Source: Granulicella mallensis (GTDB lineage: Bacteria > Acidobacteriota > Terriglobia > Terriglobales > Acidobacteriaceae). From it: a DNA stretch of 64,000 nucleotides. The notes beneath the pieces were generated by a model. That model was not told where the DNA came from and made no database searches. It saw only the letters and a program-made list of their open reading frames with translations. The stretch spans positions 248,001 through 312,000 of the forward strand of contig NZ_JACHIO010000002.1 in NCBI RefSeq assembly GCF_014203225.1, given 5' to 3'. Positions 1 to 9,024 of the stretch are shown here, piece by piece; position 1 is the stretch's first letter; every line of letters starts with the position of its first letter. The position numbers and the translations under genes were made by a program.

Positions 1-1009
1 AGACCGGAGCACCAGCAGGCGGAGTCGTACCCGCTGCCGAGGTCGGCGCGCTTGGCAGCGGGCCAAACTCGGCGGTGATCGTCAGAATCTGATTGGTCTT
101 TGTATCCAGGGTCAACACCTTCGCCCGCGCTGGCGTCGTGACCGTCTGCTCGACGGAGAAGCTCGTGGGCGAATTCTCCTGCACCACCGTAAGCGTCCCA
201 TCACCTTGCGAGCTGAAGGCCTCCATTGTGGCCGGATTGAAGATGGCACCATCCGACCCATTGCCAATCGGAAGATCGGTGATGATTTGCCCGTCCGTAG
301 CTGACAGAACGATCATGTTCTTCTTGTCGCGGCATGAAGCGAAGAGGATATTGTTCTTCGCATCCAGCGCAAGGCCGGCGCATCCTCCACCCTTGCTCGA
401 AACGTCGTACCTGCCGATCATCTTCATGGTGTTCGCGTCAATCACCGCGACGGCGGCCTTGTCTTCGATGTCGACGTAGATCTTGCCGTGGCCATCAGTA
501 ACAGCCTGCTCAGGTGCGCCGCCGATGTCGATGGTGCCAAGGATCGAGCCATCCTTATCGTCGAGCACAGTAATATTCGGCGCCGAATGACTTAAAACAT
601 AAAAGCGGTGATTGTAGGAGTCGTTGAGGTAGCCGTCCGGATTTCCTTGTACGTCGATCTTCTTCAGAATCGCAAAGGTCTTAGAGTCGAACATCGTTAC
701 TGGCTTAGAAGTTGCGAACCCGTGTCCCGTCGCGGCGTCAACCGCTGCGCCGTGCGCGCTCACGCCCGGGATATCTCCTACCTGTGCCAGCGTGTCGAGG
801 TTATAGACACCAATGTGGCCTGCGGGGCCAGACCGAGCGACGTAAAGGTTGCGGCTGTCAGGGTCGGCCGTAACGTAATCGAATCCTCCATCGCCTCCGA
901 CCAATTGAATCCTGAGGACCTTGTATGGACCGCTGTCCTGAGCTTTGGCGAGGCTCGCAAGGAAGAGCATCACGGCGAGGGTTGCAACGACTAGCGGCTT
1001 GCATGACAT
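1..1009 (-). CDS. YVTN/YncE-family beta-propeller protein, 3' end outside the window
   Basis: This leftward frame opens at ATG 1009 and stays open to the window edge (about 336 codons seen), so the C-terminus is missing. Residues 1-23 form a signal peptide ending near AKAQ. The rest shows repeated blade-like stretches such as YVTADPDSRNLYVAR, HIGVYNLDT, KIYVDIEDKAAVAVIDANT and NILFASCRDKKNMIVLSATDG, which is the spacing of YVTN-type beta-propeller repeats found in YncE-like proteins. A Pro/Ala/Thr-rich stretch is reached at the window edge. Such proteins are secreted or periplasmic and bind ligands or partners; the role here is unknown. No partner gene is visible beyond the edge, and the nearest gene on the other side is nearly 600 bases away. 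The upstream sequence GGAGATATCACT gives a ribosome binding site for this start. Confidence 0.85.
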   Translation of the reverse strand, partial: MSCKPLVVATLAVMLFLASLAKAQDSGPYKVLRIQLVGGDGGFDYVTADPDSRNLYVARSGPAGHIGVYNLDTLAQVGDIPGVSAHGAAVDAATGHGFATSKPVTMFDSKTFAILKKIDVQGNPDGYLNDSYNHRFYVLSHSAPNITVLDDKDGSILGTIDIGGAPEQAVTDGHGKIYVDIEDKAAVAVIDANTMKMIGRYDVSSKGGGCAGLALDAKNNILFASCRDKKNMIVLSATDGQIITDLPIGNGSDGAIFNPATMEAFSSQGDGTLTVVQENSPTSFSVEQTVTTPARAKVLTLDTKTNQILTITAEFGPLPSAPTSAAGTTPPAGAPV

Positions 1010-1603
1010 AGTGATATCTCCAGCTAAGGTCTTCCCGGCTCACTCGCCGGCTCGGATTGTTTAAGTCGAGGATCGATTTCCGCTTCTTCAAATCGAGCAT
1101 ACGCGCTGCAACCTGAAGGTCCGCTGAATGTTGGCGTGTTGGGGTCCGCTAAGACTCAAATGTACGCTCAAGGATGTCAGATGAGGAGAACCTTTAGTGT
1201 CGCACTGATATCCATCCGGGCCCAGAGTGGTGTGAAGACGGCAAGGTCACCGGTTCTTTATGTTGCGGAATGAGGATCGCGTTGAGAGATAGCCTGACCA
1301 GGTATAAACGGTAAGCTTGCCATGTCTTTGAGCCTGAGACTCAACTTTGACCGTGTGTTAGCCGCCAGCAGAAGTCTGGGCGGAGTGGTATGCGATAGCG
1401 TACTCGTTACGAATATTGCGGGCGTTGGAACGGAACCTTGAGCGTTGAGAGAATGCCATACATATAGCGCTACTGGAACGGGGCCGATCCAGAATACGGT
1501 GATGGGATAGAGGCAGAGAGCTCTGCCAATCTCTTGCGTAGGGTCGAAGCAGCCCTTAGAAGACTCGAAACTTTGCCAAACGGGACTTTTCCAGCGGTTC
1601 CTA
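1010..1603. other. intergenic stretch, nothing supported
   Basis: About 590 bases between the propeller gene, which reads away to the left, and the stop of the orphan permease. It should hold the promoter of the propeller gene. I see no convincing open frame, no strong hairpin with a T-run and no recognised RNA. Confidence 0.5.
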
Positions 1604-4066
1604 TCAAATACTCTTCAACGCCTCCATCGGATCTATCCTTGAAGAACGAACCGACGGTATAGCCGCGGCGATCGCTACTGCGCAAAGTGAACAGATCGCG
1701 ATGATCACATAGGTCAATGGATCGTTGACCTGAATACCAAAGACGAAAGACTTTACGAGGTGATCGCAAGCGAGAGCGAGGATCACTCCGGTGCTGACTC
1801 CAACGAGCGCACTTAGAAGAGCAAAGCGAGCAGAAAGAGCCAGAATATTTCCTCGTCTCGCCCCCAGTGCGATCCGAATCCCCATCTCCTTCTTCCGCTG
1901 AACGGCTGCGAAAGAGGTCAGGGAATACTCCCCAACAAGCGCCAACGCAAAAGCAATAGCAGCGAGAGCAGTCGTACCGATCGTCATAAAGGACTCTGGC
2001 AAAGCGGCTCTCTTGATTTCAGAAGAGACGCTAACGAGATCAGTCACTACCAGGCCTCGATCCAGGCGCGCAATGATGCCTTTCAGATTCGAGTCGAGCA
2101 GAGATGAATCGGCGGAGCTCCTGAGCACCACACTCATGCGCCGCAACCCATTCCAGGTCGGATGCTCAAGCATCTCGGCCTTTTCCTGAATGAGCGGGGT
2201 GTACACGTGAGGCGTTGCCGACAAGCGGACAGTCGAATCCTTCACGTCGCCGACCACGCCCACCACAGTAAGAACAACCGAGGGGCCAACCGTAATCGTT
2301 TTTCCAAGAACGTCGGTACTACCCCAAAGGTGCGTTGCCAGTGATTCGCTGATGACCACCGCAGGGAGGGATTGCGGCTGTTCTGCAGTTGAGAATAAGC
2401 GCCCTGCTATCAAGCGAACGTGCAGCGTTCCGAGGTAATCTCCCGTTGTCCACGTTCGTACGACAGGAATATGTTCCCGCGCAGAGGCACGATGGCCATC
2501 TACAGCATGGACAGTCTCCGTCTCCGTAGCGTCGAGAGGGAGGTCCGTGCCGATACCTGCCTGTGTTGTTTGCGGCAAGCCAGTGGCTCCATCAAGTACG
2601 GAGCTGTAGAACTCACGAATCGCGGTAGCGGATTTATAGCTTTCTCTAGGGAGCGTCGCAGTCGCAGTATATAGGTGGTCGGCTGCTACCCCAATATCCG
2701 CGTTCCGCAGGTTATACAGGCTTTTGGTCAGAATACTGCTAAGCAGCAGCAACATCACCGAAAGCGCTACCTGTCCGCTGACACAGATTTGCTGAATCAG
2801 ACGAACCATCTTCGACCCCGTGACACGCATATCCGCTTCCTGAAAAAGACGGCGTCCAAGCACAGTCATAGAGACGGTGCTGATTTTGTAGATGGTAGTG
2901 CTCAACACAGCCATGTACACCAGAAACATAAGTGGGACAAACCACCAGGCACAAGGCACCACTCTCCAGTAAGGAGTCAAATTACTGAGATAGTTGTTGA
3001 GGCTGTACAAACCCACCACCCCGATAACTAATCCAAGCACCGAGGCCGTGACCGAGATAACAGAGCTTTCGGCGATCGCCTGATGCAGGAAATCGCGTTT
3101 CCCTGCCCCTAGAGCAACCTGGATCGCATACTGCTTGTTTTGCTGCAAGCCACGGACCAGAAGGATTGTTGCGGCATTGAAGCCTGCGATGATCAGCAAG
3201 AGCGCGGATGCGGCCAATAGAAGCTGAATCGGTCGGCGCTCACTTGCTGTCACCGTCTCTTTCAAGCTGGATAAGGTAATTCCATTGGGCTGTTGGTTTG
3301 TCTGGTCGCCACCTGTAGAGATGTAGTCCTGATGCAGGTTTGCAACGATGGTCGATGCCTCTGATTGCGCTTGATCTATCGTCACTCCAGCACGAAGCCT
3401 TCCGAGAAGGGAGTATTCGAACATGGCACTGCGTGTGGTGGCCTCTTCTTGCGAAAATGCCGCAGGAACCACTACCTTGGCAGGAACATTGTTCTCCGGA
3501 AATCCCACCAACGGGAAGGAGAAGTTATCCGGGAGAACTCCAACGATTTCATACCGTTGCCGATCCAGTTCGATCGTCTTTCCGATTGCAGACGTAAGCC
3601 CGCCATAGCGGGATCGCCAGTAGCTCGAAGTCAATAGAACGACAGGAGGCGCTCCTGCCTGTTCGTCTGAACGCGCGAAGAGCCTGCCGGCTAGTGGGTG
3701 AGACTCTAAGAGGTCGAACAGATTGGTTGAGGTACGCAGCGCCGGTATCCGCTGAGCCCCATCCGAGCCTTGTGTATCAAAAAAACGCGTCTCAAAGATG
3801 GCAAGCTTATCGAAGCTTCTTTGTCGACCCGCATAGTCATTGAAGATCCCAGGCGAAAACGTGACACGATCGTCACTCCCTGGCAGCTGCAACCATCCCA
3901 TGACCAGGGTATCCGGCCGGGGAAACGGCACCGGCTTGAAAAGATACGTCATGGCAATGCTCCACACCACAACCCCACAGGCAAGCGCCGCCGCAATCGA
4001 CACGATTACAAGAAGGAAGCCGCGCAGTTGATGCAGATACTTGTTTGCTCTTGAAGTGAAGTTCAT
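1604..4066 (-). CDS. MacB-type duplicated orphan ABC permease (ADOP-like)
   Basis: The 820-residue product is an inner-membrane permease with the MacB_PCD/FtsX architecture in duplicate: a first membrane helix at about 15-37, a periplasmic domain, a helix bundle near 275-445, a second periplasmic domain, and three helices near 700-805. Acidobacteria carry many such duplicated permeases without a linked ATPase. The usual ~80-residue cytoplasmic N-terminal extension is absent: the protein begins directly with MNFTSRANKYL and the first helix. It lies 39 bases downstream of the ABC exporter gene and is last in the leftward peptide-maturation locus, so export of, or self-protection against, the matured peptide is a reasonable inference. 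An AGGAG lies 10 bases before ATG 4066. It encodes no ATPase domain; the MacB-type ATPase at 11833-12591 is a candidate partner. Function within the locus is inferred from position only. Confidence 0.8.
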   Translation of the reverse strand: MNFTSRANKYLHQLRGFLLVIVSIAAALACGVVVWSIAMTYLFKPVPFPRPDTLVMGWLQLPGSDDRVTFSPGIFNDYAGRQRSFDKLAIFETRFFDTQGSDGAQRIPALRTSTNLFDLLESHPLAGRLFARSDEQAGAPPVVLLTSSYWRSRYGGLTSAIGKTIELDRQRYEIVGVLPDNFSFPLVGFPENNVPAKVVVPAAFSQEEATTRSAMFEYSLLGRLRAGVTIDQAQSEASTIVANLHQDYISTGGDQTNQQPNGITLSSLKETVTASERRPIQLLLAASALLLIIAGFNAATILLVRGLQQNKQYAIQVALGAGKRDFLHQAIAESSVISVTASVLGLVIGVVGLYSLNNYLSNLTPYWRVVPCAWWFVPLMFLVYMAVLSTTIYKISTVSMTVLGRRLFQEADMRVTGSKMVRLIQQICVSGQVALSVMLLLLSSILTKSLYNLRNADIGVAADHLYTATATLPRESYKSATAIREFYSSVLDGATGLPQTTQAGIGTDLPLDATETETVHAVDGHRASAREHIPVVRTWTTGDYLGTLHVRLIAGRLFSTAEQPQSLPAVVISESLATHLWGSTDVLGKTITVGPSVVLTVVGVVGDVKDSTVRLSATPHVYTPLIQEKAEMLEHPTWNGLRRMSVVLRSSADSSLLDSNLKGIIARLDRGLVVTDLVSVSSEIKRAALPESFMTIGTTALAAIAFALALVGEYSLTSFAAVQRKKEMGIRIALGARRGNILALSARFALLSALVGVSTGVILALACDHLVKSFVFGIQVNDPLTYVIIAICSLCAVAIAAAIPSVRSSRIDPMEALKSI

Positions 4067-4105
4067 CCTGCTGTATCTCCTGAAATCTGTTTCTATCTGG
4101 TCAGG

Positions 4106-5881
4106 TCAAAGTTCAACCGCAGAATATCCGTTCTTCACTGCGAAGTCGGAACTAAAGTCGACAAAAGGACTCGCCGAAGCTTCTTCTCTGCGCTTCGCCA
4201 GGTAATCGTGTGGACTTGAAAACGACAGCATATGTCCCTTTTCGATAGTCAGGACGCGATCGAATTCGAGGAGTCTGGAATGGTCGTGTGTTACGACGAT
4301 CGTCGTGACACCTGCCGTAACATCTTTCAGCCGCTCAAAGATCTGCACGGCCGACACTGAATCGAGCGAAGATGTTGGCTCGTCCAGGATCCAGATATCG
4401 GGACGTCGCAAAAGCATGCGGGCCAGCGCGAGGCGCTGACGTTGTCCGCCAGAAAGCGTCAGCCCTCGAGGACCCACCGCTGTCTGCAGTCCCAAAGGCA
4501 GTGTTCCAAGAAACGGTTCTAGTCCTGCCAGCCTTATCGCCGCCAAGATATCTTCTGCGCTGGAGGCGAAATCCCCAAAGCGGATGTTTCCTTCTATCGT
4601 GTCGTTGAAAAGTGCAACGTCTTGTGACACCACACCGATACTCCGCCTAAGGATTGGCAGCGCCTGTTCGTTCAGTGGCTTACCAGCGATTTCAATGTAA
4701 CCGCTCGAAGGTTCGTAGAGGCGAGTCATCAAATGGATCAGAGTGCTCTTACCAGCACCGCTTTCGCCGATGACCACGATGCGTTCACCCGAATTGACAG
4801 CGAAGCTGACGTTGGCAAGAGCCGGTTGCTTCCGGCCCGGGTATGTAAATGACACATCGCGGAATTGCAGCGCACCTGCCAGGTGCGGACGGTGGGGCAA
4901 CAGATGACGCCACTCTTCCTTATCAGGCAGCGCCAGGAACTCCTCGATGCGAGTGGCGGATGCGAGTCCGCTCGATATCTCGATGGCCCTGCCTGCAAGA
5001 GATTGGATCGGCCCATAGACACGGGTAACGAAGAGGTAGAACGCGATCAGACTTCCAACGCTCATTGTGCCATGAATGACCGCAAGCGCTGACAAGTACA
5101 GTACTACGATACTGGGGAGAGCCGAGAAGATTCCAATCAAGTAAATGGAGACAAACTTGTATCTCACATTTTCAAGACCGGAATCAACGAGGTCGGCATT
5201 CAAAGCGAAATGCCGATCGCGCACATATTGTTCTCCACTCAGAAGCTTAACCAGGCTTATGTTTGTGAACAGCTCCTGTGCAAAATCCAGCAGACCTACA
5301 TCTTTGTCACGAAATTCCAGCGCTAATCGCTGCAGACGTTCACGCCTCAGATACGTTGTGGCCAACATCGGAATTACAAATGAGAGCGCAACCAGCGCCA
5401 GCTTCCAGTTCATCCACAAGAGCAGTCCAGAGATACCAAGAGCTTGAACCAGATCTGAACATAGCGCGAGCAATGTGCTCATCACTGTGCCGTATAGTCT
5501 GGTTGTATCTGTGCGCAGACGCCCGAGTAGTTCTCCAACACGCGTGACCGTATAAAACTTCATGTCCTGTGACAGGAGCTTTTCCAGCAGATTATTCCGT
5601 AAAGAAGCGATGACTCGATTCCCTGCCCATTCGTGCAGATAATCCATGAAACCGCGACAGAGCCCCAGAAACAAAACGAGAACGACGAGGTAGACCGTCT
5701 GTCTCCATAGCAGCCCGGAGTTGTGTCCGGCAATAGCTCGGTCCACCACCGAGCGGATCAACAGTGGCGGCAGCAGGGAGAGTGCTGACATCAAGGCTAG
5801 CAGCAGAAAAGCTATCGTGTAGGCAAGGCGATACCGCTTAAAGTAGGGGAAGTATCGGGTAGTAAAGCTTCTTACTGTCAA
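4106..5881 (-). CDS. ABC exporter, fused membrane and ATPase domains, in the peptide locus
   Basis: A half-size exporter of about 591 residues: six membrane helices in residues ~15-310, then an ATPase domain with Walker A GESGAGKST, signature LSGGQRQRLALARML, Walker B IWILDEPTSSLD and the switch histidine in VVTHDHSR. It should act as a homodimer exporting a lipid, drug or peptide; next to a small peptide gene and two radical SAM genes, peptide export is the likeliest role. There is no N-terminal C39 peptidase domain, so it is not a self-processing bacteriocin exporter. I chose TTG 5881, because GGAGG at 5890-5894 sits 8 bases before it; a longer frame opens at TTG 5896 but that codon overlaps the GGAGG. 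The gene lies downstream of an intrinsic terminator (5937-5971), so it is probably expressed by readthrough at a lower level than the peptide. Confidence 0.9.
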   Translation of the reverse strand: MTVRSFTTRYFPYFKRYRLAYTIAFLLLALMSALSLLPPLLIRSVVDRAIAGHNSGLLWRQTVYLVVLVLFLGLCRGFMDYLHEWAGNRVIASLRNNLLEKLLSQDMKFYTVTRVGELLGRLRTDTTRLYGTVMSTLLALCSDLVQALGISGLLLWMNWKLALVALSFVIPMLATTYLRRERLQRLALEFRDKDVGLLDFAQELFTNISLVKLLSGEQYVRDRHFALNADLVDSGLENVRYKFVSIYLIGIFSALPSIVVLYLSALAVIHGTMSVGSLIAFYLFVTRVYGPIQSLAGRAIEISSGLASATRIEEFLALPDKEEWRHLLPHRPHLAGALQFRDVSFTYPGRKQPALANVSFAVNSGERIVVIGESGAGKSTLIHLMTRLYEPSSGYIEIAGKPLNEQALPILRRSIGVVSQDVALFNDTIEGNIRFGDFASSAEDILAAIRLAGLEPFLGTLPLGLQTAVGPRGLTLSGGQRQRLALARMLLRRPDIWILDEPTSSLDSVSAVQIFERLKDVTAGVTTIVVTHDHSRLLEFDRVLTIEKGHMLSFSSPHDYLAKRREEASASPFVDFSSDFAVKNGYSAVEL

Positions 5882-5936
5882 TCTTCTTTCCTCCAACGGC
5901 TATCAAACTCTTCCGCAGCGTCTTCCTGGATAATTG

Positions 5937-5971
5937 AAAAAACGGAGTGTACTTCAGGAAGCACACTCCGT
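5937..5971 (-). terminator. intrinsic terminator between the peptide gene and the exporter
   Basis: Read leftward, a 9-bp perfect stem (5942-5950 pairing with 5963-5971), extended by a CTTC/GAAG inner stem, is followed at once by six T. It starts 9 bases after the peptide stop codon. A partial terminator here would give much peptide mRNA and less exporter mRNA, a common arrangement in peptide operons. Confidence 0.88.
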
Positions 5972-5979
5972 ATCTTCGT

Positions 5980-6144
5980 TTAGCAGAAGCAGCAACCACA
6001 AATGGTGCTGCCGCCCTTCACTACACCAGCCTGGCTGATAAAGGCTGTCGACAGGAGATCGGAGGAATTTTCTCCGCTCTCTTCCATCTGTGGCTCGACG
6101 TACGCTTCGTGCTTCGGTTCGATGCTCGTGTTCAGATCATTCAT
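5980..6144 (-). CDS. candidate radical-SAM-modified peptide (RiPP) precursor with C-terminal Cys cluster
   Basis: A 54-residue peptide starting at ATG 6144, with AGGAGA at 6151-6156 and 6 bases of spacing. A longer frame upstream lacks such a site. Residues 1-29 are acidic and polar (MNDLNTSIEPKHEAYVEPQ, then EESGENSSD), as in RiPP leaders; residues 30-43 are more hydrophobic (LLSTAFISQAGVVK); then comes Gly44-Gly45 and the last nine residues STICGCCFC, with four Cys in a CxCCxC pattern. Cleavage after the double glycine would give a nonapeptide core. It is 49 bases downstream of two radical SAM/SPASM genes with PqqD domains and upstream of an ABC exporter, which is the classic context for thioether (sactipeptide or ranthipeptide), C-C or other crosslinked peptides. 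I do not recognise the family. That it is a precursor is an inference from size, leader/core pattern and neighbours. Confidence 0.82.
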   Translation of the reverse strand: MNDLNTSIEPKHEAYVEPQMEESGENSSDLLSTAFISQAGVVKGGSTICGCCFC

Positions 6145-6193
6145 GTCACTTCTCCTTTTGGTGGTGCAGTTTGTACAACCTCGTGATGGCGGC

Positions 6194-7618
6194 TCAGCGA
6201 GCTGCGGCGATAGCCTGAATTTGAACAAGGCCACCGTGAATAAGGTTCCCGGCATTTTGGGCATAAGGATCGCTGCCCATACTCGCGGCGACGCGTGCGA
6301 CTGGCGAATCCGGCGCCATGGCTCGACCGCGATAGAGAAGATCCGCCGTCGTTATCATGCAGGCTTCGGATACCGGAGCTTCTTCATGATGCTCCTGGTT
6401 GAAGCCGCGAGTTGCGGCACAGGGCACACAGTCCGGATCGTTGGAGCAGGAGCCGCATCGTGTCGGCTTATAGTTGACGATGCTTTCCCGCAGCTCATTT
6501 CTCCACGGTGAAGCCCAGATGTCTTCCAGGCTTGTCGTGCGGAGATTTCCCAGGCTGGCGTTGTTAATCACGTTGCACGGATAGATATCTCCGTGCGAGG
6601 TGATCCTTCCCTTTCCACGGGCCGCCGTGCACTGCACCTGTGGATTCGGTGGTTTGGTAACGCCGGCTGTATGGAGGGCAGCCATCTGGGCGACCGAGAT
6701 ACCCAGCTTCAGTGGCTCCTGAGAGCCGTTTCTGTTGGGCATCAAGGTTCCATCGATGTCGTAGTCCGCGCCGATGCTGTGAGCGAAAGCAGGAAAACCG
6801 AAGGCATCTTCGTAGTTGACGGCCTGCACTACATTAACAAGGCGGACCGGGATTCCGCGTTCGATGAGAAGTTTCGCTGCGCGTATGCTCTTTTCAAAGG
6901 TTCCCGGTTTCCGAGTGATCGCTTCGTGCACCGCGGCAGAGGTGCCATACACACTGATCTGAACAGCTCCAATGTGATATTTCGCTAACTGATCGGCGAC
7001 AGACGCAGTGATGAAATTGCCATTGGTGAAGAGTTCGAAGAGAAAACCCTTTTCCTGGGTATAAGCAATGATGTCCATGATGTCTCGTCGAAGGAAGATC
7101 TCCCCACCGGTGAGAACGACCTCTGGACAACCGTGTTCAGCAAGCTGGTCAAGATAGCTGCAGACATCCGCGAAGGGCATGACATCTGTCTTGGAGAAGT
7201 CAAGATAACAATGCTGACATCGGAGATTACACGGGATGAGCAGATCGATCCACGTCCGAAAAAGCACATGGTTATCGAAACAGATGTTCCACAGTCTTCC
7301 GTGGCTGTTGAATGGCTCTTCCGCGCTGGCGGGCGCCTCTCCACTGCGCTCCTCCAGGGTGACAAAACCGTGTCCCCAGAGGTTCTCGAGGAAATCCTGA
7401 ACGGCGGCTTCTGCTTTCGCGAGAGGAACCTTCACGCGTGCTGCAAGGCTCAGCGCAATTTCCTCAGGAGTCCTGCCAGCGCGAAGCTCGTCCCAGAGCT
7501 GAGAGCTAACGCCTGAGAACACCCATGCCTGCTGGGATCGCTGGTTGATAAGGCAAAGGTGAGCTCCAATTTGGCGGGTTCCAACCTTATCGCGCAAGGT
7601 AACGGCTTGGGTCAACAT
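6194..7618 (-). CDS. radical SAM/SPASM peptide maturase with N-terminal PqqD-like domain
   Basis: A 474-residue protein read from ATG 7618, which overlaps the stop of the upstream radical SAM gene (ATGTTGA) and has GGAG 8 bases before it; the frame is open further upstream but that part overlaps the neighbour. Residues 5-90 form a PqqD-like (RRE) domain expected to bind the precursor leader. The radical SAM core carries C130, C134 and C137 in CNLRCQHC, and a GGE-type motif (VLTGGEIFLRRD). The last ~110 residues are a SPASM domain binding extra Fe-S clusters: GDIYPCNVI, then SLGNL, then RCGSCSNDPDCVPC and a late Cys. Known relatives install crosslinks in small peptides. The neighbouring 54-residue Cys-rich peptide is the probable substrate. 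Translation is likely coupled to the upstream maturase, suggesting that the two act together. Confidence 0.92.
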   Translation of the reverse strand: MLTQAVTLRDKVGTRQIGAHLCLINQRSQQAWVFSGVSSQLWDELRAGRTPEEIALSLAARVKVPLAKAEAAVQDFLENLWGHGFVTLEERSGEAPASAEEPFNSHGRLWNICFDNHVLFRTWIDLLIPCNLRCQHCYLDFSKTDVMPFADVCSYLDQLAEHGCPEVVLTGGEIFLRRDIMDIIAYTQEKGFLFELFTNGNFITASVADQLAKYHIGAVQISVYGTSAAVHEAITRKPGTFEKSIRAAKLLIERGIPVRLVNVVQAVNYEDAFGFPAFAHSIGADYDIDGTLMPNRNGSQEPLKLGISVAQMAALHTAGVTKPPNPQVQCTAARGKGRITSHGDIYPCNVINNASLGNLRTTSLEDIWASPWRNELRESIVNYKPTRCGSCSNDPDCVPCAATRGFNQEHHEEAPVSEACMITTADLLYRGRAMAPDSPVARVAASMGSDPYAQNAGNLIHGGLVQIQAIAAAR

Positions 7619-9024
7619 ACGGTGGTCTCCTTTGTCTCCGTCCAGTTCTGATGTAGCTCTGCATAGTGCCGAGGCACCGGCGCACAGGCTTGCAGGTTCC
7701 CGGTTTCCAGATACGACATCGCCGGGCATCGCTGGCAAGACGTATTCAGAGAGCATTCGGGGCAATCCGAGTCCTCTTCAAAAACCTTCCTAAAGGTCGA
7801 GAAGCTCTGCGAATACCAGATCTCGCGTAGCGGAGCGTCCTTGAGATTGCCGAGCTTGAAGTCGGTGAGCCACTCGCACGGACTTACAGAACCATCCGGC
7901 GTAATCGCTCCGCGCACGTGCCCCGGCTGGCAGTCCTTCATGTGGAGGCTTCCTGGCGGACAAGCATCCTCAGGACGAGTGTCCAGCATCTTGTTGTACT
8001 GCTCATCTGTCAGCAGCTGCACCAGTGGGCCTTGATCTCGGTCTGTTCTTGGGATTAGATTGCCAGAGCTGATCAGATACTTAGCGCCGAGAGAGCGCAT
8101 CGTTTTTTCAAAGATAGGAATACCGGCAAAGTTATCCTTCAGCGTGATGAACTTCGCCATGGCCGGGATGCCGCGCTCGGTGAAGAGCGTCAGGAGTCGC
8201 GTACTCTTGGTAAATCCACCGAAAGATCGCGACAGCGAGTCGTGTGTAATCTGGTCAGCGCCATAGAAGCTGACTTCAAGCATCTGGATGGAGTCTTTGA
8301 TTGATGTCAAACGGTCTACAACCTCGTCGGTTACCAAAGAGCCGTTTGTGTTCATCAGGATAGAGAAGCCCAGCCGCGACGCCTCTTCGATAATGTCCAT
8401 TGCATCGCGACGGATGAAAAGCTCTCCACCGGTGAGAGTCACGGTGTGGCAGTTCATCTCCTTGAGCTGATGCAGGACGTCCATCCATTGCTCAGTCGAT
8501 AGCTCTCGTTCTTTTCCGCTGTGGGTCGTGTTGTAACAATGCACACAGCGGTAGTTACATCGATAGGTAAGTTCCAGGTGCATCTTCTGGATGAAGTGGT
8601 TCTGCCAGTAGGCAGATTCGATCCGGTCACGAACTGTCGTCGCATTCGCGATGTCTCGCTTAGGTGTCAGACAGATCGAAAAAGGACTGTCGTTCTTCGT
8701 CACACCCGTCTCTGAATTGCTCCCTTTATCGAAAGTCGACAACGCAATATGGTCCGTGTGCCCATCCGAGTATGTGAGGGCTCGCGCCCGAATCAGGCGC
8801 CGGATGATTCCCGCGGCGTCCGCGGCCAATTGATCAAAGGGAACAATGGGATATTGCCGGGCCAACTTCGTCACCAGGTCGGTATCTTCTGTCTTGCCAT
8901 CCACCAGATCCCAGATCGTTGTGGCCGTTTCGTTTAGAAACAGTACATGCTGGCCGATCTGCAGGATGGAATTGCTCTGTATTCGGCGATACGGCACTTG
9001 ACGTTGCACAAGAACTGCGGCCAT
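7612..9024 (-). CDS. radical SAM/SPASM peptide maturase with N-terminal PqqD-like domain, first gene of the locus
   Basis: About 470 residues. I chose ATG 9024 (MAAVLVQRQVPYRR) because GAGGAG lies just before it, while ATG 9060 has no ribosome binding site. Residues ~10-85 resemble PqqD (ILQIGQHVLFLNETATTIW, then a helical end). A linker leads to the radical SAM core with C156, C160 and C163 in CNYRCVHC and the motif VTLTGGELFIRRD. The SPASM end has GSVSPCEWL, KLGNL, CPECSLNTSCQRC and a final Cys. It differs from the second maturase both in sequence and in a ~60-residue insertion between the PqqD and radical SAM parts, so the two probably do different chemistry on one peptide or act as a complex. 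It starts the leftward unit; its promoter must lie in 9025-9440. Confidence 0.92.
   Translation of the reverse strand: MAAVLVQRQVPYRRIQSNSILQIGQHVLFLNETATTIWDLVDGKTEDTDLVTKLARQYPIVPFDQLAADAAGIIRRLIRARALTYSDGHTDHIALSTFDKGSNSETGVTKNDSPFSICLTPKRDIANATTVRDRIESAYWQNHFIQKMHLELTYRCNYRCVHCYNTTHSGKERELSTEQWMDVLHQLKEMNCHTVTLTGGELFIRRDAMDIIEEASRLGFSILMNTNGSLVTDEVVDRLTSIKDSIQMLEVSFYGADQITHDSLSRSFGGFTKSTRLLTLFTERGIPAMAKFITLKDNFAGIPIFEKTMRSLGAKYLISSGNLIPRTDRDQGPLVQLLTDEQYNKMLDTRPEDACPPGSLHMKDCQPGHVRGAITPDGSVSPCEWLTDFKLGNLKDAPLREIWYSQSFSTFRKVFEEDSDCPECSLNTSCQRCPAMSYLETGNLQACAPVPRHYAELHQNWTETKETTVC

Noticed and set aside
1470..1769. 99-codon minus-strand frame
   Set aside because: Overlaps the end of the orphan permease gene in another frame and shows no family feature.
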